Shown piece by piece: positions 51,814-61,466 of a DNA stretch of 64,000 nt. Position numbers and translations under genes: made by a program. The notes beneath the pieces are model-generated. The model ran no database searches, had not been told where the DNA came from, and saw nothing but the letters and a program-made list of their open reading frames with translations. Numbering within the stretch: position 1 is the first letter of the stretch; each line of letters begins with the position of its first letter. This DNA is from JANYGA01 sp031420415 (GTDB lineage: Bacteria; Vulcanimicrobiota; Vulcanimicrobiia; Vulcanimicrobiales; Vulcanimicrobiaceae): assembly GCA_031420415.1 (NCBI GenBank), contig JANOMT010000009.1, positions 88,906 through 152,905 of the forward strand, given 5' to 3'.

Positions 51814-53443
51814 CCAGGCCGAGTTCGAGCCGCGAGGCTTCACTCCGTTCGTCGTGGCCGCCGAGCGGTGCGAGTGCGGGAACGCCGTTCGCGCGCAGGA
51901 TCATATTGTCGACGGCGCCGGGTTGGAGCGGTAGCCGCGCGAGCAACTGCGCGAGGGCGACTTCGCCTTGGCCCGACCAAGAGTCGGGCTTCGTGCGAAT
52001 CCCTTGTAGACCGTATTCGCGCCAGCGTGCGTCGACGCGATCGCGCGTCGCTTGATCGGAAACGATATCGGGCGGCCACGCGCGGGCGTAGCCTTCGTCG
52101 GCACGTTTGCGTGTCGCATCGATGCCGAGCTTGTGGCCGACCGAAACGAGATACGAGCCGCTATGATCGAGATCGTCGACGGGGCCCGGCATCACGACGA
52201 GATCGCGCGCCGGATCCGTATTGTTGAGCACGAACCAAGCGACCGCGCGGATATCGTGCGGATCTACGTCGCCATCGACGATGATGAGATAACGCGTGAG
52301 CATCATCATGTGCCCGAGACCCCACAGCGCATTCATCACTTTTTTCGCTTGGCCCGGATACGTTTTCTTGACCGCGACGATACAGAGGTTGTGGAATCCA
52401 CCTTCGACGGGCAAGTTATAGTCTACGATTTCGGGGACGACCATCTGCAGCAGCGGTAGGAAGATGCGTTCCGTCGCCTTGCCGATCCACGCGTCTTCCA
52501 TCGGCGGTTTCCCGACGACGGTCGCGCCCCAGATCGCGCCATTACGATGGGTGAGAGCCGTACAATGGAACGTCGGATAGTAATCCGCTAAACTATAGAC
52601 ACCCGTATGATCGCCGAAGGGACCCTCGACGCGCAGATCGTCGTTATCGACGTAACCTTCGAGTACGAATTCCGCATCGGCGGGAACTTTCACATCGATC
52701 GTCTTGCACTTCACCATACGCACGGGTCGGCCACGCATGAAGCCGGCGAAGACCATTTCGTCGAGCACGGGCGGCAGCGGAGCCGTCGCGCTGTAGGTGA
52801 TTGCGGGATCGGCGCCTACGACGATCGCGACGGGAATCTTGCGCCCCCATTTCACCGCGTGCGCGCGACCCTGTTTGTGTTTCTGCCAATGCATACCGGT
52901 CGTTTTCGCATCGTAGACCTGGACGCGGTACATCCCGACGTTCTGTTGTTTTGTTTCGGGGTGCATCGTGAAAACGAGCGGCAACGTAATGAACGGCCCG
53001 CCATCGAGGGGCCACGTCGTGAGGACGGGCAGTTTCGTGAGATCGGGATCGAGATCGACGACGTCCTGGCAGGGCGCGGGGCCGCTGATCGTCCGCGGGA
53101 GCGAATTCGCGATCGAACCGAGCGAGGCGGCTTTGGTGAAGCCTTCGGCGATCGTCTTGGGCTTGCCGAGATCGACGGCGTTGCGCACGCGTTGTTCCAC
53201 TTCGGCAAGAGAACGCGCCCCAAATGAGAGCGCCATCCGTTTCTCGGTGCCGAATTGATTCGTGAGTACGGGAAACTCGGAGCCCTCGACATCGTGGAAG
53301 AGGAGCGCGGGGCCGCCGACTTTGACGACGCGATCGGTGATCTCGGAAATCTCGAGTTTCGCGCTCACACGCGCGCGCACATCGACGAGTTCGCCCGCAC
53401 GCCGGAGCGTGCGGACGAACTCGCCGAGGGAATCGAATGCCAT
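51803..53443 (-). CDS. mqnL: UbiD-family decarboxylase, menaquinone (MqnL-like)
   Basis: The 546-residue UbiD-type enzyme should use prenylated FMN to decarboxylate a prenylated ring acid. Motifs include LTNQFGTEKRMALSFGARS, GMYRVQVYDAKTTGMHWQKH, EGPFGDHTGVYSLADYYPTF and VVGKPPMEDAWIG, with the catalytic Glu/Arg region in ERIFLPLLQMVVPE. Length fits MqnL/MqnM-type rather than ferulic decarboxylase. It is the first gene of the UbiD-UbiA-binding protein operon. The UbiX-type flavin prenyltransferase it needs is not in this window. Confidence 0.88.
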   Translation of the reverse strand: MAFDSLGEFVRTLRRAGELVDVRARVSAKLEISEITDRVVKVGGPALLFHDVEGSEFPVLTNQFGTEKRMALSFGARSLAEVEQRVRNAVDLGKPKTIAEGFTKAASLGSIANSLPRTISGPAPCQDVVDLDPDLTKLPVLTTWPLDGGPFITLPLVFTMHPETKQQNVGMYRVQVYDAKTTGMHWQKHKQGRAHAVKWGRKIPVAIVVGADPAITYSATAPLPPVLDEMVFAGFMRGRPVRMVKCKTIDVKVPADAEFVLEGYVDNDDLRVEGPFGDHTGVYSLADYYPTFHCTALTHRNGAIWGATVVGKPPMEDAWIGKATERIFLPLLQMVVPEIVDYNLPVEGGFHNLCIVAVKKTYPGQAKKVMNALWGLGHMMMLTRYLIIVDGDVDPHDIRAVAWFVLNNTDPARDLVVMPGPVDDLDHSGSYLVSVGHKLGIDATRKRADEGYARAWPPDIVSDQATRDRVDARWREYGLQGIRTKPDSWSGQGEVALAQLLARLPLQPGAVDNMILRANGVPALAPLGGHDERSEASRLELGLDER

Positions 53444-53562
53444 GGTTTCTTTACTCTATTTCGCGGTTTCGGGGACTGATCGTACGTTTGACGCGGCTCC
53501 GCGCGCGAGCGTTACCGCAGCCGACGGCTGGAAGGCGCTTCGACTTTCGCGAAGGACGTTCC

Positions 53563-53841
53563 ATGCAATTTTTCGTTCTCGCGCGTCGACGGACAGAAGC
53601 GTTTACTGAAGACCAGTTCGCGGAACTGTTGGGCCCCGAGGCCGATCGCGTGCGCGCGCTCTACGCGCAGGGCACGATTCGCGCGGCCCATTCCCGTGGT
53701 GATGTTGCGGGCGCGGTGCTCGTTCTCGAGTGCGGGAATCTCGAGGAAGCGGAGGCCGCCGTCGCGACCCTTCCGCTCGTCGCGAAGGGCATGCTCGAAA
53801 CGCAGATTATCCCCGTGCGCGGCTATCGCGGGTTTTCGTAG
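53563..53841 (+). CDS. YciI-like small protein
   Basis: The 92-residue protein has MQFFVLARRRTEAFTEDQFA, GTIRAAHSRGDVAGAVLVLE and LPLVAKGMLETQIIPVRGYR, the dimeric alpha/beta ferredoxin-like pattern of YciI and related muconolactone isomerase-like proteins. A GAAGGAC site precedes ATG 53563; the open frame upstream overlaps the decarboxylase gene antisense and is not protein-like. Enzymatic role is unknown. Confidence 0.75.
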   Translation: MQFFVLARRRTEAFTEDQFAELLGPEADRVRALYAQGTIRAAHSRGDVAGAVLVLECGNLEEAEAAVATLPLVAKGMLETQIIPVRGYRGFS

Positions 53842-54000
53842 GATGGATACGATAATCGAATTCGCGCAAGCGATTGAGACTGGCCGTCTCGCCTCGCATC
53901 CGCGTTAACGAGAGCGAGGAGTCGACTCGACGATTGCGGCGCGCGGCGTTGCACGATGTGCCCTTGCAAGTATCGTATCCGGCTGCCAGAATCTAAAAAT

Positions 54001-54543
54001 ATGGTTCGACGCGCGGTCGCTTTCGACGCTCAGGGTCGTATCTCTGATCCGCTGTTCGTGCTGGTCCTCGTGTAGGTTTTCGGATTCTCGCTGCTCTTCA
54101 ATTTCATGACATATCACCGGTCGAATTCGCACACGATGCCGACGCTCGTTGCCAATCTCGGAATGATTATTATGATCATCGGAGTTTTGGTTATCGGGTT
54201 CGGGCACGTTCGGCCCCGCGATTTGGGCATCTCGTGGCGAAATGTCGCGACCCGAGGCGCAGCATTTCCGCTCGCATGGTGCGCATTTGCAATAGCGGAA
54301 GGCACGATGGGCTTCGCCGGTGCTAATTTTGCGTTCGACTCCGCATGGAACTCGGGCCCCGGGATCGACGGCAGTTTATCTGATTGGGTCGGACAGATAT
54401 TCGGGAACACCCCATACGAAGAGCTCCTTTTTCGGGCCTTTTTGATCCGTCAGATTTACTTGCGCACGCTCAATCCGTTCGTCGTATCGGCTTTTCACGC
54501 TCTTTGGAATTTTCCGCAGCCGATCTACTACTCGAAACGATAA
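54001..54543 (+). pseudogene. CPBP-family intramembrane protease with in-frame TAG, shortened
   Basis: Reading from ATG 54001 the frame is open except for TAG at 54073-54075, inside what would be the first hydrophobic helix (LFVLVLV before it, VFGFSLLFNF after it). The rest matches CPBP/CAAX-type proteases, with hydrophobic helices and the metal motif TPYEELLFRAFLIRQIY; the His motif region reads VSAFHALWNFPQ. The protein ends sooner than usual. From the next ATG (54106) 145 codons remain. It is probably an inactivated bacteriocin-maturation or immunity-type protease, or TAG is read through. Confidence 0.6.
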
Positions 54544-54691
54544 TCTCAACCGTTGAAGATCTGCGCTCGATCCTCTTTGATCGTCGCCGACTTTGACGAT
54601 ATTTGCGAGCGCGACGGCAACTCCGATAGCGTCGCGGCTTACCCGACGTTCGCCTATCCGCCCCCGTGACGACGCGCGATCCGCATCTTCG

Positions 54692-56887
54692 CTATCCGAT
54701 GCGGAACCCGGCGCTGACGGCTTTGAGTGAGAAGTCTTCGGCGAGGCGGCGCGTGAGGTCGACCTCCGGCATCGGTCGCGCCAGCAGATAGCCTTGTCCG
54801 AAGTCGCAGCCGGCAGCGTGCAGCCAGCGAAGTTGCTCGTGCGTTTCGATGCCTTCGGCAACGATGCGACGCCGACGCTCGTGGCCGAGGCTGATGATAC
54901 CGCGCACGATCGACACGTCGTCGGCGTTGCCGGGACAGCCTTGAACGAACGACTTGTCGATCTTGATCGTATCGATCGGTAAGCGCTGTAGATGCGTCAG
55001 CGAAGAGTAATGCGTGCCGAAATCATCCAGCGTGATACACAATCCGAGATTGCGGCAACGCGTGAGCAGTTCGATTGCGGAATCCATATCGGCCATCGCA
55101 GCGGACTCGGTGATCTCGAGTTCGAGGCGCGTTGGATCGACTGCGTGTTCGCGCAAGAGCGCGAGAATGTGGTCGAAGAATTTCGAGTCGCGGAGTTGCC
55201 GTACCGAAACGTTTACCGCGATACGTCCCGGCATCGCACTGCCGCGATGTCCGTGCCAGCGGGAGAGCGATTGAACCGCACGTTCGAGCGTGAAGCGCCC
55301 GATCTCGCGCATCATGTCCGTGTCTTCGGCGACGGGGATAAACGCGTCGGGCGCGAGCCGTCCGAGCGTCGAGGAATTCCAGCGGATCAAGGCTTCGACG
55401 CTCTCGCAACGGCGGGACTCGAGATCGAAAATCGGCTGATAATAGAGATCGAATTCGCCGTTGGGTAAAGCGGAACCGAGCGCTTCTCGAATCGAGACTT
55501 TACGGCGCCGATCCTCGGCCATACTTGCGTCGTAGCGCATGAACGAGTTCCCGCCTCCGCGCTTCGAGAGGTAGAGCGCTTGATCGGCATTTCGTAAGAG
55601 ATCTTCTGCCGATTCCCCATCCATCGGGAAGCGAGCGATGCCGATCGAAACGCCGAGGTCGGTCGTGGTTCCGCAGGCGGTGAACGGCGTTCGGAAGATT
55701 TCGCCCACACGCGCCGCGAGAAACGTAGGATCGTGTTGCTCGCAAATCATCGCAAACTCGTCGCCGCCCAAACGGCCGATCGATCGTTCGTCGACGACAC
55801 TGGCGCGCAGGCGTCGCGCGGCTTCGTTGAGGACCGCATCCCCGAACGCGTGGCCACCACGATCGTTGATGTCTTTGAACCGGTCGAGATCGATGAAGAG
55901 GACGGAAAATCCGTCCTTCACTCCCGCGACGGCTTTCGCAGCGGTGATGCGATCGCGCAAGACGTTCTGCCAGTGCGCCCGGTTGAAGAGGCCGGTGAGC
56001 TCGTCGTGATAGGCGAGATAGACCAGGCGTTGTTGATCGTCTTGGCGCTCGCGTGCGTGCGCTCCGGCTTGGTCTTCGGCGACGCGTTCGGTCGCGCGCC
56101 GCCACGTGAGCTCTTGGATGAAGGCGACGAGCAGCGCGGACGCGACGACGGCAGCGAACCCCTTCGCCGCGTACCATCCGATCGAATTGGGCGTTACGAA
56201 GAGGCCGAGCATCACGTCGACTTCGGATGCAAAAACAGCAAATATTGCCGCCCGCAGGGGAAGGATCTTGCGCACTTCAGCCCACAGCACCACGCCGACG
56301 GCGATCGCGCCCGTCACGGCCAGCGTCGCGACGACGAGCGACGGAAATGATTCGTAAGGGCGACCCGCTCGCCCGTGAAGATCCGCGATGCCTCCGACGT
56401 GCCAGAGGCTCGCGGGGATGACGACGACGATTGCGACCGTGCCGGCTGCGAGCGCCCCGATCGTCGCGATGACGAACGGCGTCGCGAGTTCGCGACCGCG
56501 CCGGCTTGCGATCAGGCCGATCGCGATGGTTACGCACGTCGTGAAAGCGATGTGATCGACGACCCAGCCGGCAAAGCCGAGCGTCGCTGCGCGTTGTGGA
56601 AACGCGGCAACTGCAGCGCCGATGCCGCCACGAGCCGCGAATGCCCCGCCGAGGAGAACGAGAAAAATCGAGCGCGTCTTCGCGCCGAAACCGAAGAACA
56701 CGGCGCCGCAAGCGAGCGCCGCTGCGACCGTCGCACCGTCGAGCATTGCGCCCATCGATGATAGTCCCGGACTCGGTCTCGATCCGTAAGCGACGGCGAT
56801 TACCGTCAGGGCGATCGACGTGAGAAGGCAACCCGCCAAAGAAAGGGCGACCCAACGCGGCGTGCCTCGACGGGATATAGCAAGCAC
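54692..56887 (-). CDS. Membrane-anchored GGDEF-EAL cyclic-di-GMP protein
   Basis: The 731-residue protein begins with about eight membrane helices (about residues 10-265, e.g. WVALSLAGCLLTSIALTVIA), a MASE-like sensory region without a known ligand. A short coiled link leads to a GGDEF domain (RLGGDEFAMI near residue 390) and an EAL domain (SVEALIRW, GIETHEQL). The GGDEF is intact. In the EAL domain the ETHEQ variant and the DDFGTHYSSLT loop keep metal-binding residues. Either or both activities may be retained. It is the second GGDEF-EAL gene in the window, with a different sensor. Confidence 0.9.
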   Translation of the reverse strand: MLAISRRGTPRWVALSLAGCLLTSIALTVIAVAYGSRPSPGLSSMGAMLDGATVAAALACGAVFFGFGAKTRSIFLVLLGGAFAARGGIGAAVAAFPQRAATLGFAGWVVDHIAFTTCVTIAIGLIASRRGRELATPFVIATIGALAAGTVAIVVVIPASLWHVGGIADLHGRAGRPYESFPSLVVATLAVTGAIAVGVVLWAEVRKILPLRAAIFAVFASEVDVMLGLFVTPNSIGWYAAKGFAAVVASALLVAFIQELTWRRATERVAEDQAGAHARERQDDQQRLVYLAYHDELTGLFNRAHWQNVLRDRITAAKAVAGVKDGFSVLFIDLDRFKDINDRGGHAFGDAVLNEAARRLRASVVDERSIGRLGGDEFAMICEQHDPTFLAARVGEIFRTPFTACGTTTDLGVSIGIARFPMDGESAEDLLRNADQALYLSKRGGGNSFMRYDASMAEDRRRKVSIREALGSALPNGEFDLYYQPIFDLESRRCESVEALIRWNSSTLGRLAPDAFIPVAEDTDMMREIGRFTLERAVQSLSRWHGHRGSAMPGRIAVNVSVRQLRDSKFFDHILALLREHAVDPTRLELEITESAAMADMDSAIELLTRCRNLGLCITLDDFGTHYSSLTHLQRLPIDTIKIDKSFVQGCPGNADDVSIVRGIISLGHERRRRIVAEGIETHEQLRWLHAAGCDFGQGYLLARPMPEVDLTRRLAEDFSLKAVSAGFRIG

Positions 56888-57013
56888 ATATGAGCTATCG
56901 GCGTGTCGACAACTTCACAGAACCAATCCTTAGCAACGGGGAGATGAAGTGGTGTCGGTCACTCGCGCCGGCGTTCGGTCGTCATGAAAAATTTACGTTC
57001 GAACTCGCTGACG

Positions 57014-57048
57014 TAAAAATAAAACGAGCCCCGTCGAAACGGGGCTCG
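57014..57048 (-). terminator. Rho-independent terminator of pnp
   Basis: CGAGCCCCGT (57025-57034) pairs exactly with ACGGGGCTCG (57039-57048) around a CGAA tetraloop, followed on the minus strand by TTTTATTTTT. It lies 36 nt beyond the pnp stop and should end the transcript. Confidence 0.92.
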
Positions 57049-57084
57049 CCGATCGGACTTCAAGCCCGACGTGTATGAATGGCC

Positions 57085-59325
57085 TTATTCGCGCCGCCGC
57101 CGCCCGCCGCCGCTGCGCTCGGGTCCGTCATTCGGCGGTCCGCTCGGGCCGCCGAGCGGCTTGAATTCGCCGTTTCCGCGAGGCGGACGCGGCGTTGATT
57201 CTTCGTCGTCCGTACCGCCGCCGAGAACGGCTTTGCGGCGGAGATTAACGCGGCCTTGGCTGTCGATCTCCATGACCTTGACCATGATCTCGTCGCCGAC
57301 CTTGACGACGTCTTCGACCTTCTCGACGCGACCCGGTGCGAGTTGGCTGATGTGGACCAGCCCCTCTTTGCCGGGGAGCACGGCGACGAAGACGCCGAAA
57401 TTCATCAGGCGCGTAACGGTGCCCATGTAGGTCTGACCGACGACGACGTCTTTGGTTAAGGCCTCGACCATTTTCTTGGCCTTCTCCGCGCCTTCGCCGT
57501 TGGGTCCCGCGATGAAGACACGGCCGTCATTTTCGATATCGATTTTGACGCCGGTATCGGCAATGATCTTGTTGATGACCTTGCCGCCGGGCCCGATGAC
57601 CGACTTAATCTTATCGGGATCGATCTGGAGGACGATCATGCGCGGCGCGTGCTGCGAGAGTTCCTTACGCGCTTCGGGGATCGTTTCGACGAGTTTCTTG
57701 ATGATGAAGAGCCGAGCTTTTTTTGCTTCGACCAGCGCTTCGCGCATGATTTCGATCGTGATGCCCGCGACCTTGATGTCCATCTGAATCGCGGTGATAC
57801 CATCGACGGTCCCGGCGACTTTAAAGTCCATCTCGCCAAGGGCATCTTCGAGACCCTGGATGTCGCTGAGAATCGCGTGCTTTTTTCCGTGCAAGACGAG
57901 GCCCATCGCGACGCCCGCAACGTGCTTCTTGATCGGCACGCCCGCATCCATGAGCGCGAGCGTCGAACCGCAAACCGATGCCATCGACGACGAGCCGTTC
58001 GATTCGAGCACCTCGCTGATGAGGCGCAGCGTGTATGGGAACTCTTCCTCGGGCGGCAAGATCGGTATCAGTGCGCGTTCCGCGAGCGCGCCGTGTCCGA
58101 TTTCACGACGACCGGGGGCGCGCATGGGGCGCGTCTCACCGACCGAATACGGCGGGAAGTTGTAATAGTGCATGTAGCGCTTGTTCGGTATCGCCATGAT
58201 GCCGTCGAGGCGCTGCTCGTCCGAGATCGAGCCCAGCGTTGCAGCCGTGAGGACTTGCGTTTGGCCGCGCTGGAAAAGCCCCGTGCCGTGCACCTTGGGA
58301 AGATACGAAACCTTCGACCAGATCGCGCGGATCTCGTCGGCTTTGCGACCGTCGGGACGAATTTTTTCATCCACGACCATCACGCGTAACTCTTCCTCTT
58401 CCATGCCTTTGAGGATCTTGCCGAAATCTTTCGATTTGGCGGAGTCTTGAAGCATCTCGAGGATCGCGCCGTCGGTCTTCTTACAGCGCGCGATCGCTTC
58501 GTCTTTGCCGAGCTTGTCGAAGGCAGCGTTGCGCTCGGTCTTCTCCATGATCCGCATCGCTTTGGCGACGTCTTTTTTAAACGTCTTTTCGACCCACGCT
58601 TTGAGCGTTGCATCGACGGTTTTGAGCGGGTAGACGCGCTTTTTCTTGCCGTATTTTTTCGCCAGTGCGTCGATTTGTTTGACGATGCGCTTGATTTCGT
58701 CGTGAGCGAAGGCGACCGCGCCGAGGAAATCTTCCTCGGTCATTTCGTGGCCGCCGCCTTCGACCATCATCACGGCATCCATCGTGCCCGCGACGACGAT
58801 CTCCATGCCGCCGGTCTCGTATTGTGGCAGGGTCGGGTTGATGATGAACTTGCCATCGTGACGACCGACGCGAACCGCGGCGACGTTTTTATCGAAGGGA
58901 ATATCGGATACGGCCAGTGCCGCGCCTGCGGCACAGACTGCGAGGACGTCGGCATCGAGTTCGGGATCGATCGAGAGGACCGTCGTGATGATCTGAACGT
59001 CGTTCTGGAAGCCTTCGGGGAACAACGGACGGATCGGCCGGTCGATCTGGCGCGCGGAGAGCACGCCGTGCTCGGAGGGGCGCCCCTCACGCTTGATATA
59101 GCCGCCGGGAATCTTTCCGGCTGCGTACATCTTCTCTTCGAAATCGCACGTGAGTGGAAAGAAGTCGATGCCTTCACGAGGTTTCTCGGAGGCGGTAACG
59201 GCGGCGAGGACGACGTTGGAATCGCCGTAGCGGATGAGAGCGGAACCGTTGGCTTGCTTCGCTAGTTCACCCGTCTCGATGATCAGCGTGCGGCCGCCAA
59301 TCTCGAGTGAGACGGTATCTGGCAC
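57085..59325 (-). CDS. pnp: Polyribonucleotide nucleotidyltransferase (PNPase)
   Basis: The 746-residue exoribonuclease has two RNase PH-like halves. The second carries the active-site Asp residues (SDIQGLEDALGEMDFKVAGT), and RPSEHGVLSARQIDRPIRPL lies in the first. KH (IKSVIGPGGKVINKIIADTG) and S1 (YMGTVTRLMNFGVFVAVLPG) RNA-binding domains end the protein, followed by an Arg/Gly-rich tail. It degrades RNA 3' to 5' with phosphate. It normally follows rpsO; here rpsO lies upstream on the same strand but two genes apart. The start ATG 59325 fits the family. Confidence 0.96.
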   Translation of the reverse strand: MPDTVSLEIGGRTLIIETGELAKQANGSALIRYGDSNVVLAAVTASEKPREGIDFFPLTCDFEEKMYAAGKIPGGYIKREGRPSEHGVLSARQIDRPIRPLFPEGFQNDVQIITTVLSIDPELDADVLAVCAAGAALAVSDIPFDKNVAAVRVGRHDGKFIINPTLPQYETGGMEIVVAGTMDAVMMVEGGGHEMTEEDFLGAVAFAHDEIKRIVKQIDALAKKYGKKKRVYPLKTVDATLKAWVEKTFKKDVAKAMRIMEKTERNAAFDKLGKDEAIARCKKTDGAILEMLQDSAKSKDFGKILKGMEEEELRVMVVDEKIRPDGRKADEIRAIWSKVSYLPKVHGTGLFQRGQTQVLTAATLGSISDEQRLDGIMAIPNKRYMHYYNFPPYSVGETRPMRAPGRREIGHGALAERALIPILPPEEEFPYTLRLISEVLESNGSSSMASVCGSTLALMDAGVPIKKHVAGVAMGLVLHGKKHAILSDIQGLEDALGEMDFKVAGTVDGITAIQMDIKVAGITIEIMREALVEAKKARLFIIKKLVETIPEARKELSQHAPRMIVLQIDPDKIKSVIGPGGKVINKIIADTGVKIDIENDGRVFIAGPNGEGAEKAKKMVEALTKDVVVGQTYMGTVTRLMNFGVFVAVLPGKEGLVHISQLAPGRVEKVEDVVKVGDEIMVKVMEIDSQGRVNLRRKAVLGGGTDDEESTPRPPRGNGEFKPLGGPSGPPNDGPERSGGGRRRRE

Positions 59326-59384
59326 GAGTACTCCTAATTCTTTTCTATTACATACTTTCGTAAACGCGTCGGAGTTCTGCCCCT

Positions 59385-59879
59385 ATGGACGAGCCGCCTT
59401 TTCACTTGAACATTTACCAGGCGAACGTGCTCGATGCGGGCGCGCTCTCCATTTTACGCGTTGCCGCCGAACGCGAACGCTATCCCGAGCGTGCGGAAAC
59501 CATCGGCGATGAGTTCGCCGAGCGCTGCTGCGCCTATTTTCGGGCTCAACTCGGCGCTCGGCCGACGGTCGTCTTCGCGTGGCTCGCGACCGTGGATACG
59601 ACCGTCGTCGGCAGCGCCGCGCTCACCCTCGCGACGTCGCTACCTCGGCCGATGGGCGGCCGCGATGCCCTCGACGGCCGGATCCGCGGCGTCTATGTGG
59701 ATCCGCACGCACGCAGACGCGGCATCGCGATCGCCCTGGTCCGTGCGGCGATCGCGCGAGCCCGCGCGTGCGGTGTCTCGCGCCTCACGCTCGGCGCTTC
59801 ACCCGATGGTAAGCCTCTGTATGAAAAGCTCGGCTTCGTACGAAACGATGATGAGATGGTCTTCGCCCCGCGCGGCTAA
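59385..59879 (+). CDS. GNAT-family acetyltransferase
   Basis: The 164-residue protein has the GNAT acetyl-CoA core: IRGVYVDPHARRRGIAIALV with the Q/RxxGxG/A-like pyrophosphate loop RRRGIA, then RLTLGASPDGKPLYEKLGFV and a final FAPRG. The N-terminal half (from FHLNIYQANVLDAG) likely contacts the acceptor. Substrate is unknown. It is encoded between divergently oriented pnp and a remnant of threonine aldolase. No ribosome binding site stands out upstream of ATG 59385. Confidence 0.85.
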   Translation: MDEPPFHLNIYQANVLDAGALSILRVAAERERYPERAETIGDEFAERCCAYFRAQLGARPTVVFAWLATVDTTVVGSAALTLATSLPRPMGGRDALDGRIRGVYVDPHARRRGIAIALVRAAIARARACGVSRLTLGASPDGKPLYEKLGFVRNDDEMVFAPRG

Positions 59880-60215
59880 TCACGGCCGACTGCGGGCGCG
59901 CTCCGATGTGATGGAGCGCGCTTTCGGTGTCCGCGCGACTTCGCGATGCGGTAAGCCCATAATCGCACGAACCGCGTCGAGGATCTCTTCGATGTCGAGC
60001 GCCATCGTAGCCTCGCCGACGACGAATTCCCACTTTTGAATCCGCGAGCGTACGCGCGCGGTCGCCGCGTACGAAGACGTGAAAGGTACTCGTCTCGAAA
60101 CCGCGCTCGGCCGCAAGCCCTTGACGATGTTGCTATTTCGCGCGCGATCGCACCACACGCGCAGCGCGATCTGTTGCGCCATCGTGCCCGTCGAAAAGTA
60201 CGCGGCTGATCCGAA
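59880..60215 (-). pseudogene. Collapsed tandem copy of the threonine aldolase gene
   Basis: The frame ending at 59880 contains FSTGTMAQQIALRVWCDRAR, close to PTGTLAQSIALRVWCDRAGN of the intact neighbour's first third. After a linker it contains IQKWEFVVGEATMALDIEEI, close to the neighbour's C-terminus. The roughly 250 residues that should lie between these pieces are missing. This is a tandem duplicate that lost its middle and cannot make a PLP enzyme. Confidence 0.8.
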
Positions 60216-60277
60216 CGCTCGGCATGCGCTGGTTGCCAGCCGTGACGGCGCGCATGATCCGTGCGTTTGCGGTTACG

Positions 60278-61378
60278 TTAATGCGCGACGCGTGCGTCGA
60301 CATCCATCGTCGCACGCACCGCCCGTACGATTTCTTCGATATCGAGGGCCATCGTCGCATCGCCGACGACGAACTCCCACTTGTGAATCTGCGTCACGAC
60401 GGTCGGTGCGAGGCGCGCGAATACGAATGTGTTTTCACGTGCCGCGTAGGCGTGCGCCCGCGCTTCGAGTTCGCTAGCGTCGCCGCGCAAAAAAATGTGG
60501 AACGTATTGGTCTGCGGGGGGTTCGGCACGATGTCGATGCCGTCGATCGCTTGGAGCGCGCGAGCGATTGCGACGGCGCGATCGCGATATGCGGCCATTT
60601 TCGGAAGGTGTCGCTCGAAGCCGCGTTCGGCCGAGATCGCATACGGTGCGATCGTGATCGGTCGCCCGCCGTGACGGTGCTGCCATACGCGAGCTTCGGC
60701 GATGAAGTCGGCATCGCTGACGAGCATCGCACCCGCGAGTCCGCCCAGCCCCTTGTAAAACGAGACGTACGCGCTATCGAAGAGTGCCACGATTTCGGCG
60801 AGCGGTCGATCGTAGAACGGTTGCGCTTCCCATAAGCGCGCGCCGTCGAGATGGAGTCGCGCGCCCGTCTCGCGCGCGGCGTCGCAGAGCGCGACGAGCT
60901 CGTCCCACGGCGGTAATTGCGCGCCGATCTCGCGTTGCGGTAATTCGATGACGAAGGCACCGAGCGGATCGACGATCGCACGCACGTCGCGAAGCGTCAT
61001 GAGTCGTGATGGCGCGCCGACGGGTAATGCGCGTAAGCCGTGCAGCATCGCATACCCGCGCGCCTCCCAGATCTCGAGATGGCACGTCGGGTGGAACGCG
61101 ATGGACGGGTTACCGGCGCGATCGCACCACACGCGTAGCGCGATCGACTGCGCGAGCGTGCCCGTCGGCATGAAGGCTGCCGCCTCTTTGCCGAGAGCGG
61201 TTGCGATGCGCGTTTCGAATGCCGCGAGCCACGCGCCCGTGCCGTACGTATCGAACGCCAGATCCGCCGGCGTATCGTCGACGAGGCGCGCGAATGCATC
61301 GCGCATGGAGACGCGCGGATGATGCGTGAGCGCGCGCGTACAGGTTTGGCGGAGCGCTGCGATTTCGTCGTCGGTCAT
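60278..61378 (-). CDS. Threonine aldolase/beta-eliminating lyase
   Basis: The 366-residue PLP enzyme cleaves L-threonine (or related beta-hydroxy amino acids) to glycine and an aldehyde. LAFDTYGTGAWLAAFETRIA and FMPTGTLAQSIALRVW form the N-terminal region, HLDGARLWEA lies in the PLP-Asp strand, and SFYKGLGGLAGAML carries the Schiff-base Lys near residue 210. The first ATG in the family position is 61378 (MTDDEIAALRQTC); an upstream ATG at 61417 adds Arg-rich sequence. A collapsed duplicate lies just downstream. Confidence 0.88.
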   Translation of the reverse strand: MTDDEIAALRQTCTRALTHHPRVSMRDAFARLVDDTPADLAFDTYGTGAWLAAFETRIATALGKEAAAFMPTGTLAQSIALRVWCDRAGNPSIAFHPTCHLEIWEARGYAMLHGLRALPVGAPSRLMTLRDVRAIVDPLGAFVIELPQREIGAQLPPWDELVALCDAARETGARLHLDGARLWEAQPFYDRPLAEIVALFDSAYVSFYKGLGGLAGAMLVSDADFIAEARVWQHRHGGRPITIAPYAISAERGFERHLPKMAAYRDRAVAIARALQAIDGIDIVPNPPQTNTFHIFLRGDASELEARAHAYAARENTFVFARLAPTVVTQIHKWEFVVGDATMALDIEEIVRAVRATMDVDARVAH

Positions 61379-61415
61379 GGCGTGCGGCTTGTACGCGCGC
61401 CTCCGGTGTGCCCGC

Positions 61416-61451
61416 AAAAAAAAGACCGAGACGCGAACGTCCCGGTCTTTT
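61416..61451. terminator. Rho-independent terminator of rpsO
   Basis: AAAGACCG (61421-61428) and CGGTCTTT (61443-61450) form the outer stem, GACG/CGTC the inner stem after one mismatch, with a CGAA loop. On the minus strand a run of eight T follows, ending the rpsO transcript. A shorter T-run on the other side allows weaker opposite activity. Confidence 0.85.
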
Positions 61452-61466
61452 CGTGGAAGCGCGCGA

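Noticed and set aside
53843..53908. 21-codon ORF after the YciI-like gene
   Set aside because: Too short, with no membrane helix or conserved pattern; possibly a stub but not supportable.
56890..57078. 62-codon plus-strand frame between the GGDEF-EAL gene and pnp
   Set aside because: It runs through the pnp terminator hairpin and has no domain.
58447..59265. 272-codon plus-strand frame opposite pnp
   Set aside because: Antisense shadow of the PNPase gene, no recognisable domain.
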